Shown here: positions 1-10,426 of the stretch, one piece after another
Numbering within the stretch: position 1 is the stretch's first letter
Layout of the letters: every line of letters starts with the position of its first letter
Assembly: GCF_000371965.1 (NCBI RefSeq)
Contig: NZ_AQUO01000002.1
Span: forward strand, 884,001-948,000
Reading direction: 5' to 3'
DNA from: Paracoccus sp. N5
Lineage (GTDB): Bacteria > Pseudomonadota > Alphaproteobacteria > Rhodobacterales > Rhodobacteraceae
DNA length: 64,000 bases
Translations under genes and position numbers: made by a program
Notes under the pieces: generated by a model
Database searches by the model: none
What the model saw: the letters and a program-made list of their open reading frames with translations, nothing else
What the model was told of the DNA's origin: nothing

Positions 1-1248
1 TCGGTCATCGCGCATTTCGCCATGCCCTGGCTGGTCTTCGCCATGGCGGCCGGGTTCTACGGCGACCCGCGCTTCGACCTTGCGGTGATGTATGGCCGGA
101 TCTGCTTTCCCTATATCCTGTTCATCTCGCTGACGGCGCTGCTCTCGGGGCTGCTGAACGCGGGCGGGCGCTTCGTCGCGGCGGCGGCGGCGCCGGTGCT
201 GATGAACTTCATCCTGATCGCCGCCATGCTGCTGGCACATCGCTATGGCTGGGACATGGGCGGTGCGATGGCCTGGTCCACGCCGGTCTCGGGCGTCGCG
301 CAATTCCTGACCGTCTGGTGGGCGGCCAAGCGCATGGGCTTTCCGCTGCGGCTGCGCCTGCCCCGGCTCTCGCCCGACATGAAGCGGCTGATCGCCGTGG
401 CGGGGCCTGCGGTGCTGGCCGGCGGCGTGGTGCAGATCAACCTGATGGTCGGCCAGCAGGTCGGCTCGTTCTTCGACGGCGCGGTGGCCTGGCTGACCTA
501 TGCCGACCGGCTGTATCAGCTGCCCTTGGGTGTCGTCGGCATCGCCATCGGCATCGTGCTGCTGCCCGACATCTCGCGCCGGCTGAAGGCGGGCGATACC
601 GGCGGCGGCCGGCACGCCTATAACCGCGCCGCCGAATTCGCGCTGTTCCTGACCGTGCCGGCGGCGGTGGCGCTGGTGGTGGCGGCCGGACCGCTGATCT
701 CGGTCCTGTTCGGGCGGGGCAAGTTCCTGGCCTCGGACGTCGGCCCGACGGCGCAGGCGCTGGCGATCTATGGCCTGGGCCTGCCGGCCTTCGTGCTGCA
801 AAAGGTGCTGCAGCCGCTGTATTTCGCGCGCGAGGACACCAGGAAGCCGTTCCGCTTTGCCGTCTGGTCGATGGTGGTCAATGCCGTGCTGGCGCTGGGG
901 CTGGCGCCGCTGATCGGCTTTTCGGCCGCCGCCTGGGGCACGACCATCGCCGGCTGGACCATGGCGGCGCAGCTTTGGCACGGCACCCGCGCCTTTGGCG
1001 AGGCGGCCGAGCTTGACGACCGCCTGCGCCACCGCCTGCCGCGCATCGCGCTGGCCTCGGCGGTGATGGGCGTGGTGCTGTGGGGGCTGATGGCGGCGCT
1101 GGACCAGGCGCTGATCACGCCCGGCACCCGCTACCTGGCGCTGGCCGCGCTGGTCCTTGGCGGCATGGCAGCCTACGGCCTCGCGGCGGTGGTCTGCGGC
1201 GCCGTGCGCCTGTCGGATCTCAGCGCGGGCTTCCGGCGTCAGCGCTGA
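1..1248 (+). CDS. murJ: Lipid II flippase MurJ (MviN), 3' part
   Basis: This is the C-terminal ~415 residues of the MOP-superfamily flippase that moves lipid II across the inner membrane for peptidoglycan synthesis. The frame is already open at base 1, so the start lies outside the window; MurJ is usually ~510 residues, so about 100 N-terminal residues are missing. The visible part is a series of hydrophobic segments and includes the MviN-type stretch LYFAREDTRKPF (bases ~820-855) and the cytoplasmic-loop motif PDISRRL (bases ~568-588). The stop overlaps the stop of the convergent rhomboid gene by 10 bases. Confidence 0.93.
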   Translation, partial: SVIAHFAMPWLVFAMAAGFYGDPRFDLAVMYGRICFPYILFISLTALLSGLLNAGGRFVAAAAAPVLMNFILIAAMLLAHRYGWDMGGAMAWSTPVSGVAQFLTVWWAAKRMGFPLRLRLPRLSPDMKRLIAVAGPAVLAGGVVQINLMVGQQVGSFFDGAVAWLTYADRLYQLPLGVVGIAIGIVLLPDISRRLKAGDTGGGRHAYNRAAEFALFLTVPAAVALVVAAGPLISVLFGRGKFLASDVGPTAQALAIYGLGLPAFVLQKVLQPLYFAREDTRKPFRFAVWSMVVNAVLALGLAPLIGFSAAAWGTTIAGWTMAAQLWHGTRAFGEAAELDDRLRHRLPRIALASAVMGVVLWGLMAALDQALITPGTRYLALAALVLGGMAAYGLAAVVCGAVRLSDLSAGFRRQR

Positions 1249-1949
1249 CGGATCTGGCGGACCACCCGGGCGATCCCGCCGGGCACCAGCACGAAGGACA
1301 GGATGAAGCCGGTGGCGAAACCCGCCACCTCGGCGATCCAGGTCAGGCTGCCGTCCTGGAACAGGATGCCGAACACCAGCTGGAAGGCCAGCAGCATGCC
1401 GATCAGCGTGAAGGCGCGCAGCCGGTTGGCATTTTCCTGGCCGAGCCGGGTCCAGAGCAGGAAGGTGAAGGCGCCGACGAAGCCATAGACCGCCGGATAG
1501 CCGCCGATCAGCGGCTGGAACCGGAACTGCGGCAAGAGCCCCGCGCACAGCGTATAGACCAGCGCCCCGCCGATGGCCGAGCCGAAGAACAGCGCGATCA
1601 CCGCCCAGGGCCGGAACTGATGCGCGATCAGGTTGCCCAGGGCCAGCGTGAAGACGATCACGAACAGCGCATGGGTGATCGACAGGTGGACGAAGGGATA
1701 GGTCAGCACGCGCCAGCTCTGGTCCAGCAGGAAGACCTTCATCTGCCACAGCCGCAGCACGAAATCGGGGATATAGGCGGTGCGCTCGACCGCGATCTGG
1801 CGCATGGCCATGCCGCCGCCCTGCCCGCCGCCCAGAAAGCCCATCCGGCCCAGCCCGAACACCGCCTCGCAGGCGATCATCGGCAGGGCGATCATCCAGA
1901 CCACGGCGGGCACGGGGTTCAGCGGCGATTCATCGTAACCGGGGCGCAT
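1239..1949 (-). CDS. Rhomboid-family membrane protein, catalytic residues missing
   Basis: A 236-residue polytopic membrane protein with the rhomboid fold pattern: a hydrophobic N-terminal helix (~13-31), a long L1-like loop, then five or more hydrophobic segments from ~residue 85. Active rhomboids have G-x-S-G on TM4, a His on TM6 and a TM2 Asn. Here the TM4 segment reads GGYPAVYGFVGA, placing Tyr151 where Ser belongs. The TM6 segment reads WIAEVAGFATG, placing Glu207 where His belongs. The TM2 position usually Asn is Val97. It is probably a non-proteolytic rhomboid. The ATG at 1949 was chosen because the frame upstream runs antisense through trpS. It lies divergent from trpS with a 111-base gap. 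Confidence 0.8.
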   Translation of the reverse strand: MRPGYDESPLNPVPAVVWMIALPMIACEAVFGLGRMGFLGGGQGGGMAMRQIAVERTAYIPDFVLRLWQMKVFLLDQSWRVLTYPFVHLSITHALFVIVFTLALGNLIAHQFRPWAVIALFFGSAIGGALVYTLCAGLLPQFRFQPLIGGYPAVYGFVGAFTFLLWTRLGQENANRLRAFTLIGMLLAFQLVFGILFQDGSLTWIAEVAGFATGFILSFVLVPGGIARVVRQIRQR

Positions 1950-2060
1950 CTTGCTTCCTTCTCTGGCAGGGCAGTTGCGCGCCCCGTTTCCTGCGGGCAG
2001 TTGCGCCCGACCGGGCCAAGGGGTAAGCCAGCCACCGGGATTTTCCAAGCAGGTAGTGCC

Positions 2061-3080
2061 ATGACCACGAGCTTCACCAAGCGCATCTTCTCCGGCATCC
2101 AGCCCTCGGGCGGGCTGACGCTGGGGAACTATCTCGGCGCGCTGAAACGCTTTGCGGAGTATCAGGGCAAGGGGGCCGAGACGATCTATTGCGTCGTGGA
2201 CCTGCACGCGATCACCGTCTGGCAAGACCCCGAGAAGCTCAAGCACAACACCCGCGAGGTCGCGGCGGCCTTCCTGGCCTCGGGCGTGGATCCCGAGGTG
2301 TCCATCCTGTTCAACCAGAGCCAGGTGCCGCAGCATGCCGAATTGGCCTGGCTTTTCAATACCGTGGCGCGCGTGGGCTGGATGTATCGCATGACCCAGT
2401 TCAAGGACAAGGCCGGCAAGAACAGCGAGAATTCGTCGCTGGGCCTGCTGGCCTATCCCTCGCTGATGGCGGCCGACATCCTGGCCTATCACGCCACCGC
2501 CGTGCCGGTGGGCGAGGACCAGAAGCAGCACCTGGAGCTGACCCGCGACATCGCGGCGAAGTTCAACCACGACTACGGCCAGGAGTTCTTCCCGATCACC
2601 GAGCCGCTGATCGAGGGCACGGCGACCCGGGTCATGTCCCTGCGCGACGGATCGAAGAAAATGTCCAAATCCGACCCCTCGGACGCGACGCGCATCAACC
2701 TGACCGACGATGCCGACGCCATCGCGCAGAAGATCCGCAAGGCCCGCACCGACGCCGACCCGCTGCCCGGCACGATGGAGGGCCTGAAGGACCGGCCCGA
2801 GGCGAAGAACCTCGTCAATATCTATGCCGCGCTTTCCGGCGAGACCGGCGACCAGGTGCTGTCCCGATTCGAGGGCCAGGGCTTCGGCGTCTTCAAGCCG
2901 GCGCTGGCCGAGGTGGCGGTCGAGGCCTTGGCGCCGATCACCCGGCGCATGACCGATTTCATGGCCGACCCGGCCGAGATCGACCGCATCCTGGGCCGCG
3001 GCGCCGGCCAGGCGCAGGCCATCGCCGAGCCCATCGTCGAGCGCACCAAGGAGATCATGGGCATGATCCGCTCGCGCTGA
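2061..3080 (+). CDS. trpS: Tryptophanyl-tRNA synthetase
   Basis: A 339-residue class I aminoacyl-tRNA synthetase that charges tRNA-Trp in the cytoplasm, of normal length for bacterial TrpS. The N-terminal nucleotide-binding segment PSGGLTLGNY (residues 15-24) is the TrpS version of the HIGH motif, and KMSKS is intact at residues 200-204. GEDQKQHLELTRDIA is the usual TrpS tryptophan-site region. The start at 2061 was chosen because homology begins here (MTTSFTKRIFSG); the frame is open upstream but that part is antisense to the rhomboid gene. Confidence 0.97.
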   Translation: MTTSFTKRIFSGIQPSGGLTLGNYLGALKRFAEYQGKGAETIYCVVDLHAITVWQDPEKLKHNTREVAAAFLASGVDPEVSILFNQSQVPQHAELAWLFNTVARVGWMYRMTQFKDKAGKNSENSSLGLLAYPSLMAADILAYHATAVPVGEDQKQHLELTRDIAAKFNHDYGQEFFPITEPLIEGTATRVMSLRDGSKKMSKSDPSDATRINLTDDADAIAQKIRKARTDADPLPGTMEGLKDRPEAKNLVNIYAALSGETGDQVLSRFEGQGFGVFKPALAEVAVEALAPITRRMTDFMADPAEIDRILGRGAGQAQAIAEPIVERTKEIMGMIRSR

Positions 3081-3110
3081 GCGGGTGCCCAATGTTTCAA
3101 TGACTTCCGC

Positions 3111-3140
3111 GCAGGATCGGCTATGATTCCCCGATCCTGC
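3111..3140. terminator. Perfect stem-loop between trpS and bmt
   Basis: GCAGGATCGG (3111-3120) and CCGATCCTGC (3131-3140) form a perfect 10-bp stem with a 10-base loop, 30 bases after the trpS stop and 35 before the bmt start. No U-run follows, so intrinsic termination is uncertain; it could equally be a 5' leader structure of bmt or an operator. Confidence 0.4.
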
Positions 3141-3174
3141 CGGCAAGCCGGGCCCTCTCCAGACGGGAAAGACC

Positions 3175-4134
3175 ATGCCTGACCAGCTTTCGCGCGCGCT
3201 TGGCGAACGCCCCTGGCTTCTGGCCGACGGCGCCACCGGGACCAATCTCTACAACATGGGGCTGGCGCCGGGACTGGCGCCGGACCTGTGGTGCGAGAGC
3301 CAGCCCGACAAGGTGCGCGAGCTGCACCGCCGGATGATCGCCTCGGGCGCCGACATCATCCTGACCAACAGCTTCGGCGCCAATGCCAGCCGGTTGCGGC
3401 TGGCCGGCGCCGCCGACCGCGTCGCGACCCTGAACCGCGCCGCCGCGCGGCTGGCGCGCGAGGCCGCGGCCGAGGCGCGCCGCGCCGTGGTCGTCGCCGG
3501 CTCGATGGGTCCGATCGGCGAGATCATGGCGCCGATGGGCCGGCTGACCGAGGCCGAGGCCACCGCCATGTTCACCGACCAGGCCCAGGGGCTGAAGGAC
3601 GGCGGCGCCGACGTGCTGTGGATCGAGACCATCAGCGCCGCCGAGGAGATGCGCGCCGCCGCCCGCGCCGCCCAGGCCGTGGGCATGCCCTGGTGCGGCA
3701 TGATGAGCTTCGAGCCGGGCGGGCGCAGCATCATGGGCGTCAGCCCGCCGCAGCTTGCCGCGCTGATCGAGCGATTGCCGCATCCGCCGCTGGCCTTCGG
3801 CGCCAATTGCGGCACCGGCCCGGCCGAGCTGCTGCACGCCATCGCCGGCTTCGCGGCCTCGGGGAACGAACGACCGCTGATCGCCAAGCCGAATGCCGGC
3901 GTGCCGCGCTATCAGGACGGCGGGCTGGTCTATGACGCCACGCCCGAGGTGATGGCGGAATTCGCCGTGCTGGCCCGCGATCTCGGCATCCGCATCATCG
4001 GCGGCTGCTGCGGCACCACGCCGGCGCATCTGGCGGCGATGCGCGATGCGCTGGTCGGCGCGCCGCGCGGGCCGCGACCGACGCCGGACGCGATCTCGGC
4101 CCGGATCGCGCAGGTCATGGGGCCGGGAGAGTAG
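3175..4134 (+). CDS. bmt: Homocysteine S-methyltransferase (betaine--homocysteine type)
   Basis: A 319-residue Pfam S-methyl_trans TIM-barrel enzyme that transfers a methyl group to homocysteine to make methionine. The N-terminus LLADGATGTNLYNMG is typical. The zinc-binding cysteines are visible as GANCGTG (Cys212) and GGCCGTT (Cys278, Cys279), so the enzyme should be active. Rhodobacteraceae homologues are usually annotated as betaine--homocysteine methyltransferase; the methyl donor cannot be decided from sequence alone. GGGAAAG precedes the ATG. The gene ends directly against the convergent radical SAM gene (stop codons adjacent at 4134/4135). Confidence 0.87.
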   Translation: MPDQLSRALGERPWLLADGATGTNLYNMGLAPGLAPDLWCESQPDKVRELHRRMIASGADIILTNSFGANASRLRLAGAADRVATLNRAAARLAREAAAEARRAVVVAGSMGPIGEIMAPMGRLTEAEATAMFTDQAQGLKDGGADVLWIETISAAEEMRAAARAAQAVGMPWCGMMSFEPGGRSIMGVSPPQLAALIERLPHPPLAFGANCGTGPAELLHAIAGFAASGNERPLIAKPNAGVPRYQDGGLVYDATPEVMAEFAVLARDLGIRIIGGCCGTTPAHLAAMRDALVGAPRGPRPTPDAISARIAQVMGPGE

Positions 4135-5217
4135 TCAGAACAGCGACAGCTGGTCGCCCGCCCGCGGCGGCGGGCCGAAGCGGCTGCAATCCAGCGCCTC
4201 GGCTTCGCGCGTCAGGCCCAGCCGCTTGCGGGCCAGGCGGAAGCGCTGGTGCAGGAGTTCCGCCTCGACCCCCTCGCCGCGCATGCGCGAGCCGAAGCGC
4301 GGATCGTTGTCGCGCCCGCCGCGCATGGCCTGGATGCGGGCCATGACATGCGCCGCCTTGCCCGGGTGGTGGCGTTCCAGCCAGTCGCGGAACAGCGGCG
4401 CCACCTCCAGCGGCAGGCGCACCGGGATCATGCTGGCGGCCGTCGCGCCGGCATCCCGCGCCGCCTGCATGATCGATTCCAGCTCATGCGCGGTCAGCAC
4501 CGGGATCATCGGCGCCACCATCACCCGCACCGGCACGCCAGCATCGGCCAGCACCCGGATCATGCGCAGCCGGGTCGCCGGCGCCGGCGCGCGCGGCTCC
4601 ATCTGCCGCGCCAACGCGGCATCGAGCGTGGTGATCGAGACCCCGGCCGTCGCCTGCCCCCGGGCGGCCATCGCCCCCAGCAGGTCCACGTCGCGCATCA
4701 CCGTGGCGCCGCGCGTGACCAGGCTCAGCGGGTGGTTCCAGTCATGCAGCACCTGCAGGCAGGCACGCATGATGCCAAGGCCCGCCTCGGCCGGCTGATA
4801 GGGATCGGTGTTGGTGCCGAAAGCCAGCGGCGCCACCCGGTAGCCGGGCTTCGCGATCTGCGCCGCCAGCACCTCGGCGGCATTGGGCTTGGCGGTGATG
4901 CGGGTTTCGAAATCCAGGCCCGGCGACAGGCCCAGATAGGCGTGGCTAGGCCGGGCGAAGCAATAGATGCAGCCATGCTCGCAGCCGCGATAGGGATTGA
5001 CCGAGCGGTCGAAGGACACGTCGGGCGAGACATTGCGGGTGATGACCGAGCGCGCCCGCTCCATCGCGATCTCGGTCCGCAGCAGGTCCTGGTCCTCGGG
5101 GATGTCCCAGCCGTCATGCTCGCGCTCGGACTGATAGGGCTCGAACCGGCCGGCGGGGCGCGAGTCGGCACCGCGGGCGCGCAGGATCTCGTCGGGGTTG
5201 CGGGGCGGCAGGGTCAT
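4135..5217 (-). CDS. PA0069-family radical SAM protein
   Basis: A 360-residue radical SAM protein of the PA0069/Rv2578c (SplB-like) family, whose substrate is unknown. The 4Fe-4S-binding CxxxCxxC is visible as CEHGCIYC (Cys79, Cys83, Cys86), preceded by the family hallmark NPYRG. The PSHAYLGLSPGLDFET region is also typical. The length is normal. The start at 5217 is the first ATG and is followed directly by the conserved LPPRNPDE region. It is convergent with bmt and divergent from the small membrane protein at 5351. I infer no pathway from the neighbours. Confidence 0.88.
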   Translation of the reverse strand: MTLPPRNPDEILRARGADSRPAGRFEPYQSEREHDGWDIPEDQDLLRTEIAMERARSVITRNVSPDVSFDRSVNPYRGCEHGCIYCFARPSHAYLGLSPGLDFETRITAKPNAAEVLAAQIAKPGYRVAPLAFGTNTDPYQPAEAGLGIMRACLQVLHDWNHPLSLVTRGATVMRDVDLLGAMAARGQATAGVSITTLDAALARQMEPRAPAPATRLRMIRVLADAGVPVRVMVAPMIPVLTAHELESIMQAARDAGATAASMIPVRLPLEVAPLFRDWLERHHPGKAAHVMARIQAMRGGRDNDPRFGSRMRGEGVEAELLHQRFRLARKRLGLTREAEALDCSRFGPPPRAGDQLSLF

Positions 5218-5350
5218 GCCCCCACTCTAGAACATTCAGCGAACATTGGCCAGCGCCGCATGGCCCGGCGCCGGATTATCGCCGATTTTCCGCCCCGGGG
5301 CTTTTCGCCGCCGCGCCGGCGGCCCATATTGAAAGGGAACGGAGGATGTC

Positions 5351-5518
5351 ATGCCGCTGCCGCATTTCCTGATCCTGATGCTTGCCGTGATCCTCGCCGC
5401 CGGGCTGACGATCTGGGCGGCCAGCGCCGTGGGCATTCCGCTGTTCGCGCTGGCGCTCTTGGCCCTGGCCGCCGCCGGCATCGCGCATCTGAGCACGCGC
5501 GACCATCACCCGCATTAG
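5351..5518 (+). CDS. Small hydrophobic membrane protein (55 aa)
   Basis: A 55-residue open frame with a GGAGG ribosome-binding site (5341-5345) five bases before its ATG. Residues ~6-24 and ~27-45 form two hydrophobic helices, and the C-terminus (STRDHHPH) is His-rich and hydrophilic. No known family is recognised. Its stop codon overlaps the stop of the convergent receiver gene at 5515-5518. The strong ribosome-binding site and the membrane-hairpin composition favour a real gene. Confidence 0.6.
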   Translation: MPLPHFLILMLAVILAAGLTIWAASAVGIPLFALALLALAAAGIAHLSTRDHHPH

Positions 5519-5901
5519 CCCGCGTCCAGCAGCCGCGCGATCTCGGCGCGCAATTCGTTCAGCTCGAAGGGTTTGGCGATGAAGCCGTCGGCGCCCAGTT
5601 CCAGGCCCTTGCGGCGTTCGACCACCGAACCGCGCGCGGTCATCATCAGCACGCGCATGCCGCGCAGGGCGGGATCGGCGCGCAGGGTCTCGATGATTTC
5701 GTAGCCCGAGATGTCGGGCAGCATGATGTCCAGCAGCACCAGGTCGGGACGGGCCTCGCGGATGCTGGCCAGGGCATCGCGGCCCCGGGCGACCCGGCGA
5801 TGGGCATAGCCCTGGCGGGCCAGCACGAATTCGATGGCCAGCGCGATGCTGTCCTCGTCCTCGACGATCAGAACCGAAGGCCTGTGCGGGTCAGCCGTCA
5901 T
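5515..5901 (-). CDS. Single-domain response regulator
   Basis: A 128-residue CheY-like receiver with no output domain. The acidic pocket (Glu14, Asp15), the phospho-acceptor Asp58 in LVLLDIMLP and the Lys of AKPFEL are all present. The ATG at 5901 was chosen because GAGGA precedes it by 5 bases; a TTG 24 bases upstream lacks a ribosome-binding site. It is the last gene of the acsA-DUF485-actP block, separated from actP by a strong stem-loop. No histidine kinase is nearby, so its partner is unknown; Rhodobacteraceae often keep sensor/receiver genes near actP. Confidence 0.85.
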   Translation of the reverse strand: MTADPHRPSVLIVEDEDSIALAIEFVLARQGYAHRRVARGRDALASIREARPDLVLLDIMLPDISGYEIIETLRADPALRGMRVLMMTARGSVVERRKGLELGADGFIAKPFELNELRAEIARLLDAG

Positions 5902-5932
5902 CCCGTCCTCGCGATGCTGCGGCAAGGCAGAA

Positions 5933-5954
5933 GGCCGGGGCGCGCGCCCCGGCC
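5933..5954. terminator. Strong stem-loop between actP and the receiver gene
   Basis: GGCCGGGGC and GCCCCGGCC flank a GCGC loop: a perfect 9-bp, all-GC stem nine bases past the actP stop. The minus-strand 3' side is followed by TTCTGCCTT, only weakly U-rich. It probably reduces read-through from actP into the receiver gene or stabilises the actP mRNA. Confidence 0.5.
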
Positions 5955-5962
5955 GGTCTTGC

Positions 5963-7678
5963 TTAGTGCGACGAGGCTTCGGACGCGCCGATCCCGGTTT
6001 CCGAGCGCACCTGCTGGGCCAGGAAGCCCGCGCGGTCGATCTGCGCCCGACGGCTGTTGTCCAGCTTCGAGAACAGCCAGATCCCCACGAAGGCCAGCGT
6101 CATCGAGAACAGCGCCGGCGAGGTATAGGGGAAGGGCGCCGAGCCTTCGGGATTGCCCAGCGTCGCTTCCCAGACCGAGGGCGACAGCACCGTCAGCACC
6201 ACCGAGGACACCAGCCCCAGGAAGCCGCCGATCACCGCGCCGCGCGTGGTGCAATCCTTCCACAGCACTGACATGAACAGCACCGGGAAGTTGGCCGAGG
6301 CGGCGACGGCGAAGGCCAGCGACACCATGAAGGCGATGTTCTGGTTCTTGAAGGCGATGCCCAGCACCACCGCGACGATGCCAAGCGCGATGGTGGTCAT
6401 GCGCGACACGCGCAGCTCGCTGCCCGGCTCGGGGTTGCCCTTCTTGATCACGGTCGCATAGAGGTCATGGCTGACCGCCGAGGCGCCCGAGAGCGTCAGG
6501 CCGGCGACCACCGCCAGGATGGTGGCAAAGGCCACGGCCGAGATGAAGCCCAGGAAGACGTTGCCGCCGACCGCATGGGCCAGATGCACGGCCGCCATGT
6601 TGTTGCCACCCAGCAGCTTGCCGTCCGCGCCCAGGAAGCCCGGGTTGGTCAGCACGAAGGTGATGGCGCCGAAGCCGATGATGAAGGTCAGCAGATAGAA
6701 GTAGCCGATCCAGCCGGTCGCCCACATCACCGACTTGCGCGCTTCCTTGGCGCTGGGAACGGTGAAGAAGCGCATCAGGATATGCGGCAGGCCGGCGGTG
6801 CCGAACATCAGCGCCATGCCGAAGCTGATGGCCGAGATCGGGTCCTTGATGAAGGTGCCCGGACCCATGATCGACTGGCCGGCGGTGGCGGCTTCCTCGG
6901 GGGTCTTGCCGGCGGCGGTGGCGAGATCGGCTTTGACGCGCACGGCATCGGCGAACATGGCCTCGGGCGAGAAGCCGTATTTCCACATCACCATGAAGGC
7001 CATGAAGGACGCGCCGCCCAAGAGCAGGCAGGCCTTGATGATCTGCACCCAGGTCGTCGCGGTCATGCCGCCGAACAGCACATAGATCATCATCAGCGCG
7101 CCGACGATCACCACCGCGATCCAGTAGTCCAGACCGAAGAGCAGCTCGATCAGCGAGCCGGCGCCGACCATCTGCGCGATCAGGTAGAAGGCGACCACGA
7201 CCAGCGTACCCGAGGCGGCAAAGATCCGCACCGGCGTCTGGGCGAAGCGGAAGGCCGCCACGTCGGCGAATGTGAACTTGCCGAGGTTGCGCAGGCGTTC
7301 CGCCATCAGGAAGGTCAGGATCGGCCAGCCGACCAGGAAGCCGATGGAATAGATCAGCCCGTCATAGCCCGAGGTCATCACCGCGGCCGAAATCCCCAGG
7401 AACGAGGCGGCGGACATATAGTCGCCCGCGATGGCGAGCCCGTTCTGGAAGCCCGAGATGCCGCCGCCGGCGGTATAGAAATCCGCCGCCGACTTGGTTT
7501 TCGCCGCGGCCCATTTGGTGATGAACAGCGTCAGCACCACGAAGCCCGCGAACATGATGATCGCGGTCCAGTTGGTCGCCTGCTTCTCGCCGCCGCCCTG
7601 GATGGCGTCGGCCAGCGCAAGGCCCGGGGTCAGCGCCAGCGCGGCCGCGGCCGCGAAGCCTTGGGTGATGCGGCTCAT
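5963..7678 (-). CDS. actP: Cation/acetate symporter ActP
   Basis: A 571-residue sodium:solute symporter (SSS family) that takes up acetate and related short carboxylates across the inner membrane. It has a cleavable N-terminus (hydrophobic ~7-23, ending LALADA) typical of ActP, then about 13 hydrophobic segments. Family motifs include FYTAGGGISGFQNGLAIAGDYMSAASFLG near residues 66-95 and GTAGLPHILMRFFTV in the middle. The start at 7678 overlaps the DUF485 stop as ATGA, showing translational coupling. Together with acsA upstream this makes an acetate uptake and activation unit. Confidence 0.95.
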   Translation of the reverse strand: MSRITQGFAAAAALALTPGLALADAIQGGGEKQATNWTAIIMFAGFVVLTLFITKWAAAKTKSAADFYTAGGGISGFQNGLAIAGDYMSAASFLGISAAVMTSGYDGLIYSIGFLVGWPILTFLMAERLRNLGKFTFADVAAFRFAQTPVRIFAASGTLVVVAFYLIAQMVGAGSLIELLFGLDYWIAVVIVGALMMIYVLFGGMTATTWVQIIKACLLLGGASFMAFMVMWKYGFSPEAMFADAVRVKADLATAAGKTPEEAATAGQSIMGPGTFIKDPISAISFGMALMFGTAGLPHILMRFFTVPSAKEARKSVMWATGWIGYFYLLTFIIGFGAITFVLTNPGFLGADGKLLGGNNMAAVHLAHAVGGNVFLGFISAVAFATILAVVAGLTLSGASAVSHDLYATVIKKGNPEPGSELRVSRMTTIALGIVAVVLGIAFKNQNIAFMVSLAFAVAASANFPVLFMSVLWKDCTTRGAVIGGFLGLVSSVVLTVLSPSVWEATLGNPEGSAPFPYTSPALFSMTLAFVGIWLFSKLDNSRRAQIDRAGFLAQQVRSETGIGASEASSH

Positions 7679-7983
7679 TTCAGCGCCTCCCGCTTGATCT
7701 TTTCGTTGAGGTCGTCGAATTCGCTGTTGGCGCGGCGCACATAGATGCCGGTCACGACGATGGTGAAGATGATGACGCCGAAGCCGATGGGGATGCCCCA
7801 GGTCATCACGCCGTCGCCGATGCGCGCGGCCAGCGCCTCCTTGTCGAAGGCGATCAGCGTGATGTAGCCGTAATAGACCACCAGCATGGCCAGGGTCAGG
7901 ATCCAGCCGAAGCGGGATCTGCTTGATTTCAGCTGCTGATAGTTCGGATCGGCGGCGATCCGGTCTGCGAGGTTCTGTTCCAT
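7675..7983 (-). CDS. DUF485 membrane protein (YjcH-like)
   Basis: A 102-residue DUF485 protein with two transmembrane helices (~27-47 and ~61-83) and charged ends. DUF485 genes almost always precede actP, as yjcH does in E. coli, and the product is thought to be an accessory subunit of the symporter. Here the stop overlaps the actP start by four bases. AGGAGGAACACGACGG upstream of the ATG at 7983 supplies a ribosome-binding site. Confidence 0.9.
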   Translation of the reverse strand: MEQNLADRIAADPNYQQLKSSRSRFGWILTLAMLVVYYGYITLIAFDKEALAARIGDGVMTWGIPIGFGVIIFTIVVTGIYVRRANSEFDDLNEKIKREALK

Positions 7984-8113
7984 GTCCGTCGTGTTCCTCC
8001 TGCACGGGCTGCGGTCAGGTCGTCCGGGCGGTCCTCCTCGGCCGGATGAGCTGGTCCCTCATTGCATGGGATCGCGGCGCGGGCCTGCCATCGGCAGCCA
8101 AGCCGCGACCGGT

Positions 8114-8137
8114 CCGCGGGCAGCGTGCCGCCCGCGG
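8114..8137. terminator. Stem-loop between acsA and DUF485
   Basis: CCGCGGGC (8114-8121) pairs perfectly with GCCCGCGG (8130-8137) around an 8-base loop, 46 bases beyond the acsA stop. There is no U-run on the minus strand. The 200-base gap shows no gene; the stem-loop probably acts as an attenuator or an mRNA 3'-end stabiliser. Confidence 0.4.
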
Positions 8138-8183
8138 GGTCGGAAAGGCGAAGGTCCGGCGCTGGCGCGCGCCGGGCCCCGCG

Positions 8184-10139
<1,956 letters not shown>

Positions 10140-10426
10140 GACGGGCTCCTCTCCTGGCGATGCGGCTGGCGGCGGCGCGGCGGCACCCTCCTCTGGCGCC
10201 TGTGCCGGGCCTCGACACTCCGAACATGCCGAATGTTAATCCGAGATTGCAATTTTAGTAAACCATTTTTTATTAAAGGGAATTTTGTAAATTATTTGAC
10301 GGCAGCGGACGCCTTTATGTAAAATTTTCACAGAAATGCGAGCAGAGGGGCGGCTGGACAGGCGGCGCCCGGCCAAGCTAGACATGGCCGGCGAGGGGAA
10401 GCACCCGCAGGGCGGAAGGCGAAGCG
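10140..10426. promoter_or_regulatory. AT-rich divergent region between acsA and the SorC-type regulator
   Basis: No gene is seen. Bases ~10235-10330 are strikingly AT-rich for this genome (for example runs of A and T at 10262-10275), as expected for promoters. An inverted repeat AACAT-5-ATGTT lies at 10223-10237, 84 bases before the acsA start, and could be a regulator site. I could not assign confident -35/-10 boxes. Confidence 0.4.

Noticed and set aside
3081..3174. A SAM or SAH riboswitch before the homocysteine methyltransferase
   Set aside because: Only 94 bases are available and only a simple hairpin is present; I see no pseudoknot or conserved core of the known classes.
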